DNA from: Opitutaceae bacterium
GTDB taxonomy: Bacteria > Verrucomicrobiota > Verrucomicrobiia > Opitutales > Opitutaceae
Direction of reading: 5' to 3'
NCBI GenBank assembly: GCA_027485815.1
Contig: JAIXQE010000096.1
Coordinates: 1-53,919 of the forward strand
DNA length: 53,919 bases
Under the pieces are notes generated by a model. That model worked only from the letters and a program-made list of their open reading frames with translations. It ran no database searches and was not told the origin of the DNA. Within the stretch, counting starts at the first letter, position 1. Each line of letters starts with the position of its first letter. Positions 45,304 to 53,919 of the stretch are shown in pieces. The position numbers and the translations under genes are program-made.

Positions 45304-47187
45304 TCAGGAACCGGCCGGGAGCAGCTGCTCGATCCGGTCCATGATCGCGTTCATCCGCGCGACGAGGGCGCGGTAGGGCGCGGGCGTGGCAAGGTCGACG
45401 CCCGCGCGCCGCACCAGTTCGTACGGATGGTCGGAGCCGCCGGCCTTCAACAGGCCGAGGTAGGTGTCGACCGCGCCCGGCTCCCCGGCGAGGATGCGGC
45501 TGGCGAAGAGCTGCGCGGCCGCGATGGAGGTCGCGTACTGGTAGACGTAGAACCGGCTGTAGAAGTGCGGGCTGTAGGCCCACTCCACGGTGACGAGGTC
45601 GTCGATCGTGAGCACGCCCTCGGCGTGGCCGTGGTGCCGGCGGAGCAGGTCGCCGTAGAGCTGGCTGAGCCGCTGGCCGGAGAGGGCGCCGCCGCGCTGG
45701 ACGACCTCGTGCATCGCGAGCTCGAACTCGGCGAACATCGCCTGCCGGAAGAAGGTGCCACGGAGGCCCTCCAGCGCGGAGCCGAGGAACGCGAGGCGCT
45801 CCCGGTCGCTGGTGGCGACGCGCAGCATGTGCTCGAGCAGCAGGGCCTCGTTCACGGTCGAGGCGATCTCGGCCGTGAAGATCGGGTAGTCCGCCGTGGT
45901 GGCGGGCTGGGCGCGGTTGGCGAGGACGGAGTGGATCCCGTGGCCCCATTCGTGGGCGAGCGTGGTCAGCGACTCGTAGTCGCCGTTGTAGTTCATCAGC
46001 ACGTAGGGGTGCGCGTCGTGCACGCGGCCGCTCATGTAGGCGCCCGAGGTCTTGCCCGGACGCGGGTAGGCGTGCAGGTAGCGGCCGGCCAGGGCGTGGG
46101 CGAGGTCGCGGCCATAGTCGGCGCCGAGCGGCGCAGCGGAGGCGAGGGTCAGGCGGCGCGCCTCGTCGAGGGGAAACGCCCGTTCCCCGGGCAGCATCGG
46201 CGGGTAGATGTCCCAGTAGCGCAGGTCCTTGATCCCGAGCAGGCGGCCCCGGAGGCGGAAGTAGCGGTGCAGGGTGGGCAACCCGGCGTTGGTCTCCGCG
46301 ATGAGCGTGCGGTAAACGGCCTCCGGAATGGCGTCCGCGTGCAACGCGGCGGCGAGCGAGCTCGGGTGCCGCCGCACGCTGGCGTTGAACCAGTCAGCCT
46401 TCACCTGGGCGAACAGCGCCGCCCCAAAGGTCCGCTCGTACTCCCGCATCCGGCCCCAGAACGCCCGGAACACGGCCTCCCGGTCCGCCCGCGCCGGCGC
46501 CGCGCGCCACCGGGTGTAACCCGCCTGGTCCAGCCGCGCCTCCGTGCCATCCGCCAGGCGGATCGTCGGCCAGGGCAGGTCCGCGTTGGCCAGAACGCCG
46601 TAGATGGAGCCGGCGGAGCCGGTGACGAGGGACGTGGCGGAAAGGACGGCCTCGGCCTCGGCGCCGAGGGTGTGCGGGGCGCCGCGGAGGATCTCCTGGA
46701 GCGGGAAACGGTGGGGCGCGAGCCGGGGCTCCGCCGCGAGGTAGGCCTCGATCCGCGCCGCGCCCAGGGCGAGCAACTCCGGCCGCAGGTAGCTCACGGT
46801 GCGGCTGAACTGGCTGGCAAGCAGCCCCATCTCCTGCCGGCGCTCCAGCGGCGGCGCGAGCCGGGTGTCCTCGTCGGCCTGCAGGGACGCGTAGGTGTAC
46901 AGACGGTAAAGTTCCCGGCTGCGCTGCTCGATCGCCCCGAGGGCCTCCAGCAGCACGCCCGCCCCCTCGCCCAGGCGGCCCGCGAAGGTCGCGAGCTGCG
47001 GCAACTCCGCCGCCAGCCGCTCCTTCGCCGCCCGCCACGCGGCCTCGTCCCGGAACAGCGGGGTCAGGTCCCAGACGGCGAGCGGGTCGGCGTCCCCCGG
47101 CGCAGCGGGGGCGGCCGCAGGGGCGGGAGTGGCGTGGAGGGCGGCGGCCAGCACGGCCACCGCCGCGCGGGGCGGCAGGAAGGACAT
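45304..47187 (-). CDS. pepF: Exported oligoendopeptidase F (M3 metallopeptidase)
   Basis: 627 aa zinc peptidase. Unlike usual cytosolic PepF, the first about 25 residues (MSFLPPRAAVAVLAAALHAT...) look like a signal peptide. The zinc motif HEWGH is at about 412-416 in LTTLAHEWGHGIHS, with a third ligand Glu near 440 (FTAEIASTVNEALL). Also family-typical: GKTSGAYMSGRVHDAHPYVL and YSPHFYSRFYVYQYATS. It would cut oligopeptides in the periplasm. It is upstream of the beta-lactamase gene on the same strand. Confidence 0.92.
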   Translation of the reverse strand: MSFLPPRAAVAVLAAALHATPAPAAAPAAPGDADPLAVWDLTPLFRDEAAWRAAKERLAAELPQLATFAGRLGEGAGVLLEALGAIEQRSRELYRLYTYASLQADEDTRLAPPLERRQEMGLLASQFSRTVSYLRPELLALGAARIEAYLAAEPRLAPHRFPLQEILRGAPHTLGAEAEAVLSATSLVTGSAGSIYGVLANADLPWPTIRLADGTEARLDQAGYTRWRAAPARADREAVFRAFWGRMREYERTFGAALFAQVKADWFNASVRRHPSSLAAALHADAIPEAVYRTLIAETNAGLPTLHRYFRLRGRLLGIKDLRYWDIYPPMLPGERAFPLDEARRLTLASAAPLGADYGRDLAHALAGRYLHAYPRPGKTSGAYMSGRVHDAHPYVLMNYNGDYESLTTLAHEWGHGIHSVLANRAQPATTADYPIFTAEIASTVNEALLLEHMLRVATSDRERLAFLGSALEGLRGTFFRQAMFAEFELAMHEVVQRGGALSGQRLSQLYGDLLRRHHGHAEGVLTIDDLVTVEWAYSPHFYSRFYVYQYATSIAAAQLFASRILAGEPGAVDTYLGLLKAGGSDHPYELVRRAGVDLATPAPYRALVARMNAIMDRIEQLLPAGS

Positions 47188-47279
47188 TCGCCCGAAGGAG
47201 CCGCGGAGCGGCCCGGCGTCAACGCGGGCGGGGGATTTTCTTGAGCCCGGCGCCCGCTACCGCCTTGCTCCACGGCCTT

Positions 47280-48407
47280 ATGCGCGCCCTCCGCCTGCTC
47301 CTGCCGCTGCTCCTCGCACTGGCCGCGGCGCGGGGCGCGGCGGCGCCCGACCTCGCCCACTTCGTCGAGGGCGCCCTCCGGCGCGCCACCGCCGCGGGGC
47401 CCGAACTGGAGGCCGCCGTCGTCGCCGCCCGACCGATCCTCCCCCGCATCGCCGCCGCCTCCTCGCCCGCCATCCCGGAGGCTGCCGGCAACCCGTGGCT
47501 CAGCCCGCACTCCTTCGGCGCCGGCATCGCCGATTACGCCCGCAACTCGGGCGGCGACGCGCTCCACTTCGAGACCTTCATCGAGGCCGCCCGCCGGATC
47601 GTCGCGAAGGGCCAGACGTGCAAGCGCACGCCCGACGGCACCAGCCGCTGGCTCGACGGCCAGGCCGCCCGCATCGAGGCCGCCCTCGCCGCCCTCGGTC
47701 CCACCCCCGCCCGCCCCGCCCTCGCCGCGGCGGCGGCCGACCTGCGCGTCATCGCCCTCTTCGCCCGCTTCCACGCCCGCCGGCAGATCACCGCGGTCCA
47801 CTACAACCTCTTCCGCCGGCAGCTGAAGCTGACCGAGCTGATCGCCGCCACCTTCCAGGAACGGGACACCCTCAAGGTCTGGACCGACCTCGTCGAGGCC
47901 GCCGCCGCCGGCCCGGAACCCGTCCGGGACGACACCCCCTCGCGGCGCGACCTGCTGCCCCACTGGCGCGAGGAGCTCCGGCGGCTCGCCTCGAACGTGA
48001 AGGACCTCGAGGACCAATGCTGCCCGCCGGACGAGTCGCTGAAGCTCGACGACATCTGGCAGCAAGCCCTCGACGGCGACCGCACGCCGCCCACCGTCGA
48101 ACACACCGCCCCGGCCACCGCCCCCGCCGGCCAGCCCCTGCGCATCGCCGCCCGGGTCGCCGATCCCGCGGGGGTCCAGTACGTGCGCCTGCGCTTCCGG
48201 CGCGGCGCCGCGACCACCCAGTTCGCGATGCTCGACATGTCCACCGGCCCCGACGGCCTCCACCAGGCCGCCGTCCCCGCCGGCTTCGTCCTCGCCGGCC
48301 AGGAAATCGTCTACTTCCTCGAAGTGATGGACAAGCGGGGCAACGGCACGCATTGGCCGGACCTCGACCAGGGCACCCCGCACCACACCGTGCGGATCCA
48401 GCCCTGA
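47280..48407 (+). CDS. Secreted protein of unknown function with C-terminal Ig-like domain
   Basis: 375 aa from ATG 47280 (a TTG at 47241 would add 13 residues before the signal peptide). Signal peptide MRALRLLLPLLLALAAARGA. The middle is helical, with conserved-looking motifs GNPWLSPHSFGAGIADYARN and ITAVHYNLFRRQLKLTELIA. The C-terminal 100 residues (TPPTVEHTAPATAPAGQPLR to VYFLEVMDKRGNGTHWP) resemble a fibronectin/Ig-like beta domain. Seen in no family I recognise. Divergent from pepF by 92 bp. Confidence 0.82.
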   Translation: MRALRLLLPLLLALAAARGAAAPDLAHFVEGALRRATAAGPELEAAVVAARPILPRIAAASSPAIPEAAGNPWLSPHSFGAGIADYARNSGGDALHFETFIEAARRIVAKGQTCKRTPDGTSRWLDGQAARIEAALAALGPTPARPALAAAAADLRVIALFARFHARRQITAVHYNLFRRQLKLTELIAATFQERDTLKVWTDLVEAAAAGPEPVRDDTPSRRDLLPHWREELRRLASNVKDLEDQCCPPDESLKLDDIWQQALDGDRTPPTVEHTAPATAPAGQPLRIAARVADPAGVQYVRLRFRRGAATTQFAMLDMSTGPDGLHQAAVPAGFVLAGQEIVYFLEVMDKRGNGTHWPDLDQGTPHHTVRIQP

Positions 48408-48510
48408 GTCCCCCCGTGCGGCGCCGCCCCTCCCCCGACCGCGCGCGTCCGGGGCCCGGCGCTGACGCTGACCGCGTGACCTTTCCGCGCGCCGCCCGTC
48501 CGCCGTTTCG

Positions 48511-49734
48511 ATGAACCCCACCCCTGCCCCGCCCTCCGCCGCGCCCCGCCCCGGGTGGTGGATCCTCGATCCCCGCGTGAGCCTGCGCGCCCGGGCCGCC
48601 CTGTTCGCCGCAACCGCCGGGGCGGCCCTGACCGCGCTGGGCACGACGCTGGCGTCGCGTGCGCTCGAGCGGGAACTCACCGCGCGGACGGGCGCACTGC
48701 TCGAGGCCACCGCCCAGCAGTTGGGGGACCGGCTCGACCAGACCGTGGCGGAGCACTTCCGCGTGCTGCGGACGGGCGCGGCCCTGCGGGTGGTGCGGGC
48801 GCCGGCCTCTCCGGCGGAACAGCGCCAGGCCCTGCTCGATCTGCTGGACCCCCAACCGGAGCTCGCCTGGCTCGCCCTCGCGGACGCCCAGGGTCGGATC
48901 CGGGCGGCGACCGCGCTCTTTCCGGAAGGGGCGGACGTCGCGCTCCAGCCGTGGTTCCGCGGCGCGCGCGAGCAGGCGTTCGCCAGCGATCCCCGCGAGA
49001 CCCCGAACCTGCCCCCGCGCGCCAACCGCGAGGAGGCCCTCGACGGGCCGCCCCGCGCGCTCGACCTCGCGGTTCCCGTGGCGGACGCGGACGGCAACCC
49101 GGCCGGCGTCCTCGCGGCGGGCCTGCGCTGGGACTGGACGCGCGACGCCCTGCGCGCGGCGCTGCCGGAACCGTTGCGGCGGGAACGGATCGGCGTGACC
49201 GTGTATGCGGAGGCGGGCGCGGTGCTGCTCGACGCGGAGGTTTCCGGCTGGAGTCAGCCGCCGGAGTTGCCCGCGCTGCCGGACGGGCGGCGCTGGCGGG
49301 GACAATTCAAGGAGGAAGCCGCCCACGGCGCGGGTTACCTCAGCGCCTTCGTCCGCAGCCGCGGGTTCCGGGACCACCGGGGCCTCGGCTGGGTGATCGT
49401 CGCGCGGCAACCGGCGGCGGAGGCCCTCGCCCCCGCCCGCGCGCTGGAACGGCAGGTCGTCGCGGCGGGGATCGCCCTGACCTTGCTGGCCGCCGGCGCC
49501 GCCTGGCTGGCGGCCGGCCGCATCTCGCGCCGGCTGCGTTCCGTGGGCGCGGCCGCGGACCGGATCCGCGGCGGCGATGTCCTCGCCACCTTGCCCGGCA
49601 CCGGCGGGGACGAGGAGGTCGACCGGATGTGCCAGGCCGTGGGCCGCCTCGTCGAGCAGTTGCGGCCCCCGCCCGACCTCAGCCCGCCGGCCGCACCGCC
49701 GCCGCGCCCGCCGCGGACCGGATTCCACGTCTGA
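48511..49734 (+). CDS. Sensor-like membrane protein: extracytoplasmic Cache-like domain plus HAMP, no output domain
   Basis: 407 aa. First membrane helix at about 26-48 (ARAALFAATAGAALTALGTT), then a periplasmic region of about 270 residues with Cache-like features (ELAWLALADAQGRIRAATAL; LAVPVADADGNPAGVLAAGL). A second helix at about 318-340 (VAAGIALTLLAAGAAWLAAG) is followed by a HAMP-like stretch (RRLRSVGAAADRIRGGDVLA...GGDEEVDRMCQAVGRLVEQL). After HAMP comes only a Pro-rich tail ending PPRTGFHV. There is no kinase, cyclase or chemotaxis domain. The ATG at 48511 fits. Confidence 0.8.
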   Translation: MNPTPAPPSAAPRPGWWILDPRVSLRARAALFAATAGAALTALGTTLASRALERELTARTGALLEATAQQLGDRLDQTVAEHFRVLRTGAALRVVRAPASPAEQRQALLDLLDPQPELAWLALADAQGRIRAATALFPEGADVALQPWFRGAREQAFASDPRETPNLPPRANREEALDGPPRALDLAVPVADADGNPAGVLAAGLRWDWTRDALRAALPEPLRRERIGVTVYAEAGAVLLDAEVSGWSQPPELPALPDGRRWRGQFKEEAAHGAGYLSAFVRSRGFRDHRGLGWVIVARQPAAEALAPARALERQVVAAGIALTLLAAGAAWLAAGRISRRLRSVGAAADRIRGGDVLATLPGTGGDEEVDRMCQAVGRLVEQLRPPPDLSPPAAPPPRPPRTGFHV

Positions 49735-49800
49735 GCCCGCAGCGCGAGCCCCGGCTCGACAGCAACGCGGCGCGGGGCTTGCCTCGCCCCACCCTTCCCC

Positions 49801-50868
49801 ATGCAACGCCGCTCCTTCCTCGCCGGCCTCGCCGGCGCCACCGCCGCTCCCCTGCTGCCCCGCCTCGCCGCCGCCGCCCCCGCGCCCATCGCGCTGGGCC
49901 TCGACAACTTCGCCGTCCGCGCGATGGGCTGGAAGGCCCCCGAGCTCATCGCCTACGCCGCCGCCCAGAAGTGCGACGTGCTCCTGATCTCCGACCTCGA
50001 CGCGGTGGGCCCCCTCGGGGACGCCGAGCTGCGGGAGGTGCGGCGCCAGGCCGACGCGGCGGGCCTCGGCCTCTACGTCGGCAGCTGGAGCATCTGCCCG
50101 ACCTCAAAGGCGTTCCGGCCCACCTGGGGCACGGCGGAGGAGCACGTCCGCCTCGGCCTGCGGGTCGCCCGCGCCCTCGGTTCCCCGGTGTTCCGCGTCG
50201 TCCTCGGCAACATGGAGGACCGCAAGACTCCGGGGGGCATCCGGGCGCGGGTGGCGGACACCCTCGCGGTGATCCGGGCGTGCCGGAAGGACATCCTCGC
50301 CTCCGGCGTGCGCCTCGCCCTCGAGAACCACGCCGGCGACCTCCATTCCTGGGAACTACGCGCGCTCATCGACGAGGCCGGCCACGACCTCGTGGGCGCG
50401 AACCTCGACACCGGCAACGCCTTCTGGACCCTCGAGGACCCAATGGATGTGATCGAGACGCTCGGCCCGGTGGCGCTCTGCTCGAGCCTGCGCGACGCGA
50501 TGGTCTGGGAGGCGCCCGACGGGGCCACGATGCAATGGACGGCGGCGGGCGAGGGCCTGTTGGACTGGCGGGCGGTCGCGGAGCGTTGGCGGGCGCTGTG
50601 CCCGAAGACGCCGATCATCATCGAGACCATCTCCGGCAACCCGCGGACCTTCGCGTACCGCCAGCCCGGCTTCTGGGACCATTACGATCGGCGGCCAGAG
50701 AAGCTGGCGCGCTTCGAGGCGCTGGCGAAACGCGGCCAGCCGATCCCGGCCTTCAAGGCGCCGGCCGGCGCCGAGGGCCGACCTGCCACCCAGGCGTTCC
50801 AGCGGGGTGAACTCGAGCGCTCGCTCACCTACCTGCGCACCCAGATCGGCCTCGGCCTCCGCCGCTGA
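49801..50868 (+). CDS. Tat-exported sugar phosphate isomerase/epimerase-like TIM-barrel protein
   Basis: 355 aa. N-terminal Tat-type signal MQRRSFLAGLAGATAAPLLP. The mature protein is a xylose-isomerase-like TIM barrel: LGLDNFAVRAMGW, LYVGSWSICPTSK, LALENHAGDLHSWELRAL, GANLDTGNAFWTLEDPMDVI and IIIETISGNP, with E/D/H metal-site residues in the expected order. Substrate unknown. It is 17 bp upstream of the Gfo/Idh gene, likely one operon with it and the sulfatase. Confidence 0.85.
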   Translation: MQRRSFLAGLAGATAAPLLPRLAAAAPAPIALGLDNFAVRAMGWKAPELIAYAAAQKCDVLLISDLDAVGPLGDAELREVRRQADAAGLGLYVGSWSICPTSKAFRPTWGTAEEHVRLGLRVARALGSPVFRVVLGNMEDRKTPGGIRARVADTLAVIRACRKDILASGVRLALENHAGDLHSWELRALIDEAGHDLVGANLDTGNAFWTLEDPMDVIETLGPVALCSSLRDAMVWEAPDGATMQWTAAGEGLLDWRAVAERWRALCPKTPIIIETISGNPRTFAYRQPGFWDHYDRRPEKLARFEALAKRGQPIPAFKAPAGAEGRPATQAFQRGELERSLTYLRTQIGLGLRR

Positions 50869-50885
50869 ACCCACCGCCACCTGCC

Positions 50886-52247
50886 ATGCACCGCCGCCAC
50901 TTCCTGCGTCAGACCGCCGCCACCGCCGCGGCCGCCACCCTCGCCCCCGCGATCCGCGCCTCCGACAAGGCGGGCGCGCGCCGCTTCCGCACCGTGCTGA
51001 TCGGCTGCGGTTGGTGGGGGAACAACATCCTCCGCGAGGCGATGGCCAGCGGGGCCTGCGAGATCGTCGGCCTCTGCGACGTCGATTCCCGGCAGTTTGC
51101 CGCCACCCGGCAGGCCGTGGCCGCCGGCACGGGCGACCAGCCGAAGGAATTCAAGGATTACCGCGAGCTCCTCGCCGCCACCAAGCCGGAGATCGCGATC
51201 ATCGGCACCCCCGACCACTGGCATGCGCTGCCGACCATTGCCGCGGTGCGCGCCGGCGCCCACGTCTACGTCGAGAAGCCGATCGGCCACACCGTGATGG
51301 AGGGTCGCGCGATGGTGAACGCCGCCCGCGCCGCCGGCCGCGTCGTGCAGGTCGGCACCCACCGCCGCATCGCCCCGCACAACCTCAGCGCGCGCGACTT
51401 CATCCGCTCCGGCCAGGCCGGCGACATCGGGATGGTGCGCTGCTTCGTCCACTCCGCGGGCGGCCGCGACACGCCCCGGCCCACGGTGGAGGTGCCGCGC
51501 GAGCTCGACTGGGATTTCTGGTGCGGCCCGGCGCCCCTGCGGCCCTTCAACGGCGGCGACCCGCGCGAGAACACGCCCGCCAACCGGGGCGGCATCCACC
51601 CCCGCGGCTTCCGCAACTACCTCGACTACGCCAATGGCACCCTCGGGGACTGGGGCATCCACTGGCTCGACCAGGTGCTTTGGATCCTCGAGGAGAAATA
51701 TCCGCGCCGGATCTTCTCCAGCGGCGGCCGGCCCATCGCCGGACCGGTCGTGAACACGCCGGCGGCGCAGACGACCGACGCCCCGGACCACCAGGTGGCC
51801 ACCTACGCCTTCGACCGCCTCACCGTGCAGTGGGAGCACCGCCGCTTCGCCGGCAACGCCAACGAGAAGGGCGAGAACGTCGGCTGCTACTTCTACGGCA
51901 CCAAGGGCGTGGTGCACCTCGGCTGGCAGCAGGGCTGGACCTTCCACCCCGCCAACGGCCGCGACCCGGCCGTGTCCACGCCGGCCCGCCTGAACGCCCC
52001 CGACCACCAGAACATCCGCGAGCTCTGGGCTGACTTCCTCCACGCCATCCGCACCGGCGCCAAGCCCGCCGCGGACATCGGGGATGTCCACCTCGCCACC
52101 AACATGGCGCTGCTCGGAATGGTTTCTCTCCGGGTCGGCCGCAGCCTCGAGTGGGACGGCGCCCGCGAGCAGATCCTCGGCGATGAGGCCGCCCAGCGCC
52201 TCCTCCGCCGGGACTACCGGAAGGGCTGGGAATTCCCCACCGCCTGA
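50886..52247 (+). CDS. Tat-exported Gfo/Idh/MocA family oxidoreductase
   Basis: 453 aa. Tat motif RRHFLRQTAATAAAATLAPA. NAD(P)-binding Rossmann fold VLIGCGWWGNNILREAM, then IIGTPDHWHALPT and the catalytic-site EKPIGHTVMEG of the family, followed by the C-terminal alpha/beta domain (YLDYANGTLGDWGIHWLDQV). Such Tat-targeted members are frequent in Verrucomicrobiota and Planctomycetota and act on sugars or glycan fragments in the periplasm, probably with bound cofactor. Length is normal. Confidence 0.93.
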   Translation: MHRRHFLRQTAATAAAATLAPAIRASDKAGARRFRTVLIGCGWWGNNILREAMASGACEIVGLCDVDSRQFAATRQAVAAGTGDQPKEFKDYRELLAATKPEIAIIGTPDHWHALPTIAAVRAGAHVYVEKPIGHTVMEGRAMVNAARAAGRVVQVGTHRRIAPHNLSARDFIRSGQAGDIGMVRCFVHSAGGRDTPRPTVEVPRELDWDFWCGPAPLRPFNGGDPRENTPANRGGIHPRGFRNYLDYANGTLGDWGIHWLDQVLWILEEKYPRRIFSSGGRPIAGPVVNTPAAQTTDAPDHQVATYAFDRLTVQWEHRRFAGNANEKGENVGCYFYGTKGVVHLGWQQGWTFHPANGRDPAVSTPARLNAPDHQNIRELWADFLHAIRTGAKPAADIGDVHLATNMALLGMVSLRVGRSLEWDGAREQILGDEAAQRLLRRDYRKGWEFPTA

Positions 52248-52273
52248 GCCCCCGCTTTCGTCACCCCTCCCCG

Positions 52274-53919
52274 ATGCACCCGCCCCGCTCCCACCTGCTC
52301 CTCGCGCTCCTCCTGCTCGCCACCGCCGCCGGCCTCCGGGCCGCCGACGCCGCCCCGCGCTGGAACATCCTGTTCGTGTTCGCGGACGACTGGGGCCGCT
52401 ACGCCTCCGCCTACGCGAAGGTGGACGGCCGGCCCACGGTCAACGACGTCATCACCACGCCGCACGTCGACCGCCTCGCGCGCGAGGGCGTCACCTTCCG
52501 CCACGCGTTCGTCAACGCGCCCTCCTGCACCCCGTGCCGCAGCTCCCTGCTCTCGGGCCGCTACTTCTTCAACACCGGCCGCGGCGCGATTTTGCAGGGC
52601 GCCGTCTGGGATCCGGCGATCCCGACGTTCCCGCTGCGCCTGCGCGACGCCGGCTACCACATCGGCAAGAGCTACAAGGTGTGGAGCCCCGGCACGCCCG
52701 CGGACGCCCCCTTCGGCGAGCAGCGGCACGCCTACGAAAAGGCCGGGCGTGCCCCCAACAATTACTCGGAGGAGGTCACCGCCCGCGTCGCCCGCGGCCA
52801 GACGGTGGCCGCCGCCCGCGCCGAGCTTCTGGCGCAGGTGCAGGGCAACTTCGACGCCTTCCTCGCCGACCGGAAGCCCGGCCAGCCCTGGCACTACTTC
52901 TTCGGCACCACCACCACGCACCGCAAGTGGGTCCGCGGCTCCGGGCTCGCCCTCTGGGGCATCGACCCGGAGCGCCTCCGCGGCCGCCTGCCCGCCTTCC
53001 TCCCCGACGTCCCGGAAGTGCGCGAGGACGTCGCCGACTACCTCGGGGAATGCCAGGCGGTCGACGCCTACCTCGGGGTGCTCCGCGAACGTCTCGAGGC
53101 CACCGGCGAACTGGAGCGCACGCTGATCATCGTCAGCGGCGACCACGGCATGCCCGGCGTCCCCTCCGGCAAGTGCAACCTCTACGACCACGGCACCGCG
53201 GTCTCGCTCGTCGCGCGCGTGCCCGGCGCCCGCCCCGGCCGGGTGGTGGATGACTTCGTCTGCCTGCCCGACCTTGCCCCCACGTTCATGGAGATCGGCG
53301 GCGTGACGCCCCCGTCGGGCCTCTACGGCCGCTCCCTCCTCCCCGTCCTGCGTTCCGACCGCGAGGGCCAGGTCGATCCGACCCGCACCTGGGTGATCAC
53401 CGGGCGGGAACGGCACGTGGAAAACGCCCGCGAGGGTTACCTCCCCTACCCGATGCGCGCCCTGCGCACCAAGGACTACGTCTACATCCGCAACTTCGCC
53501 GCGGACCGGATGCCGATGGGCGACGCCAAGGACGCGCTGAAGGCGGAGGTGCTGGCGGGCGACCAACTCGCCGAGGAGACCCGCGTGGGCTACGCGGACA
53601 TGGACGGCAGCCCGACCAAGGCGTGGCTGATCCGGCACCGCGACGACCCGAAATGGAAGTGGCACTTCGACCACGCCTTCGGCCCGCGGCCGGCGGAGGA
53701 ACTCTACGACCTGCGCCGCGATCCCGACCAGACGCGCAACGTCGCCGCCGATCCGGCCCACGCGGCCGCCAAGGCCGAGCTCGCCGCGCGGCTGATGCGG
53801 GAGCTCACCGCCGCGGGCGATCCGCGCGTGACCGGCGACGGCCTCACCTTCGAGCGCCCGCCCTTCTCCGGGCCGCTGCCGGGCGACGCCGGCAAGGGCA
53901 AGAAGAAGGCCAAGGCCGG
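52274..53919 (+). CDS. Sulfatase (3' end outside window)
   Basis: 548 codons from ATG 52274 with no stop before the window end. Signal peptide MHPPRSHLLLALLLLATAAG. Sulfatase N-terminal metal-binding NILFVFADDWGRY, then the formylglycine motif Cys85-Thr-Pro-Cys-Arg89 (CxPxR) in NAPSCTPCRSSLLSG; later IIVSGDHGMPGVPSGK (metal-binding DH) and a C-terminal ELYDLRRDPDQTRNVA. The Lys-rich GKGKKKAKA at the end suggests the stop is near. It needs formylglycine activation; no active FGE gene is seen here. It fits sulfated polysaccharide breakdown with the two Tat genes upstream. Confidence 0.94.
   Translation, partial: MHPPRSHLLLALLLLATAAGLRAADAAPRWNILFVFADDWGRYASAYAKVDGRPTVNDVITTPHVDRLAREGVTFRHAFVNAPSCTPCRSSLLSGRYFFNTGRGAILQGAVWDPAIPTFPLRLRDAGYHIGKSYKVWSPGTPADAPFGEQRHAYEKAGRAPNNYSEEVTARVARGQTVAAARAELLAQVQGNFDAFLADRKPGQPWHYFFGTTTTHRKWVRGSGLALWGIDPERLRGRLPAFLPDVPEVREDVADYLGECQAVDAYLGVLRERLEATGELERTLIIVSGDHGMPGVPSGKCNLYDHGTAVSLVARVPGARPGRVVDDFVCLPDLAPTFMEIGGVTPPSGLYGRSLLPVLRSDREGQVDPTRTWVITGRERHVENAREGYLPYPMRALRTKDYVYIRNFAADRMPMGDAKDALKAEVLAGDQLAEETRVGYADMDGSPTKAWLIRHRDDPKWKWHFDHAFGPRPAEELYDLRRDPDQTRNVAADPAHAAAKAELAARLMRELTAAGDPRVTGDGLTFERPPFSGPLPGDAGKGKKKAKA

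Overview
The window is a dense, high-GC (roughly 70%) bacterial chromosome segment with almost no gene-free space. It is mainly housekeeping, with no insertion sequences, phage genes, CRISPR arrays or tRNAs that I could find. Gene content (HAF-repeat secreted protein, alginate-export-type porin, Tat-signal Gfo/Idh oxidoreductase and sugar isomerase beside a sulfatase, SUMF1-domain and TPR membrane proteins, FAD-type protoporphyrinogen oxidase, fused CcsBA) suggests a Verrucomicrobiota member, most likely Opitutales/Opitutaceae. That placement is inference from gene families, not from a marker-gene comparison.

Layout. 1-4073: end of sucA, then sucB and lpdA, the 2-oxoglutarate dehydrogenase complex operon. 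4121-7852 (minus): a two-domain LOG-family protein, the SRP RNA gene (ffs) and dnaX. dnaX carries an A10 run containing the heptamer A AAA AAG, which would give gamma (381 aa) and tau (528 aa) forms. 7998-10141: secreted FKBP isomerase with a strong terminator, then a glutamate-racemase homologue with a signal peptide. 10154-18361: GNAT (minus), then parA, two ABC-2 permeases, rnc, mfd and a SurA-like chaperone, with four-base overlaps at three of the junctions. 18425-21367: radC against a convergent SMP-30 lactonase, Nudix and LOG genes. 21374-24787: gluQ and queA (both queuosine-related) around a HAF-repeat gene with a structured leader. 24852-28519: TPR, accA, aroC and a degenerate P-loop protein. 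28539-32270 (minus): CoA-transferase, porin, KDPG aldolase and a small membrane protein.

32424-40706 is a heme and cytochrome block. It has hemG, convergent hemN, a DksA-like protein without its zinc cysteines, a CcsBA cytochrome c synthase whose frame continues 50 coding-like codons past a TAA, a monoheme cytochrome c, and a seven-heme NapC/NirT-type membrane cytochrome. Together these supply heme, attach it to apocytochromes and provide a possible quinol-oxidising electron exit. 40716-47187 (minus) carries a SUMF1-domain/TPR membrane protein pair, a serine beta-lactamase-family hydrolase and an exported M3 oligopeptidase. 47280-53919 (plus) has a secreted protein of unknown function, a sensor-like protein with no output domain, and a Tat-isomerase/Tat-oxidoreductase/sulfatase run typical of sulfated glycan breakdown. 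The sulfatase is cut by the window end.

Most worth a second look: the dnaX recoding site, the in-frame TAA in ccsBA, the heptaheme cytochrome with one CX3CH site, the exported glutamate racemase, and the structured leader of the HAF gene.
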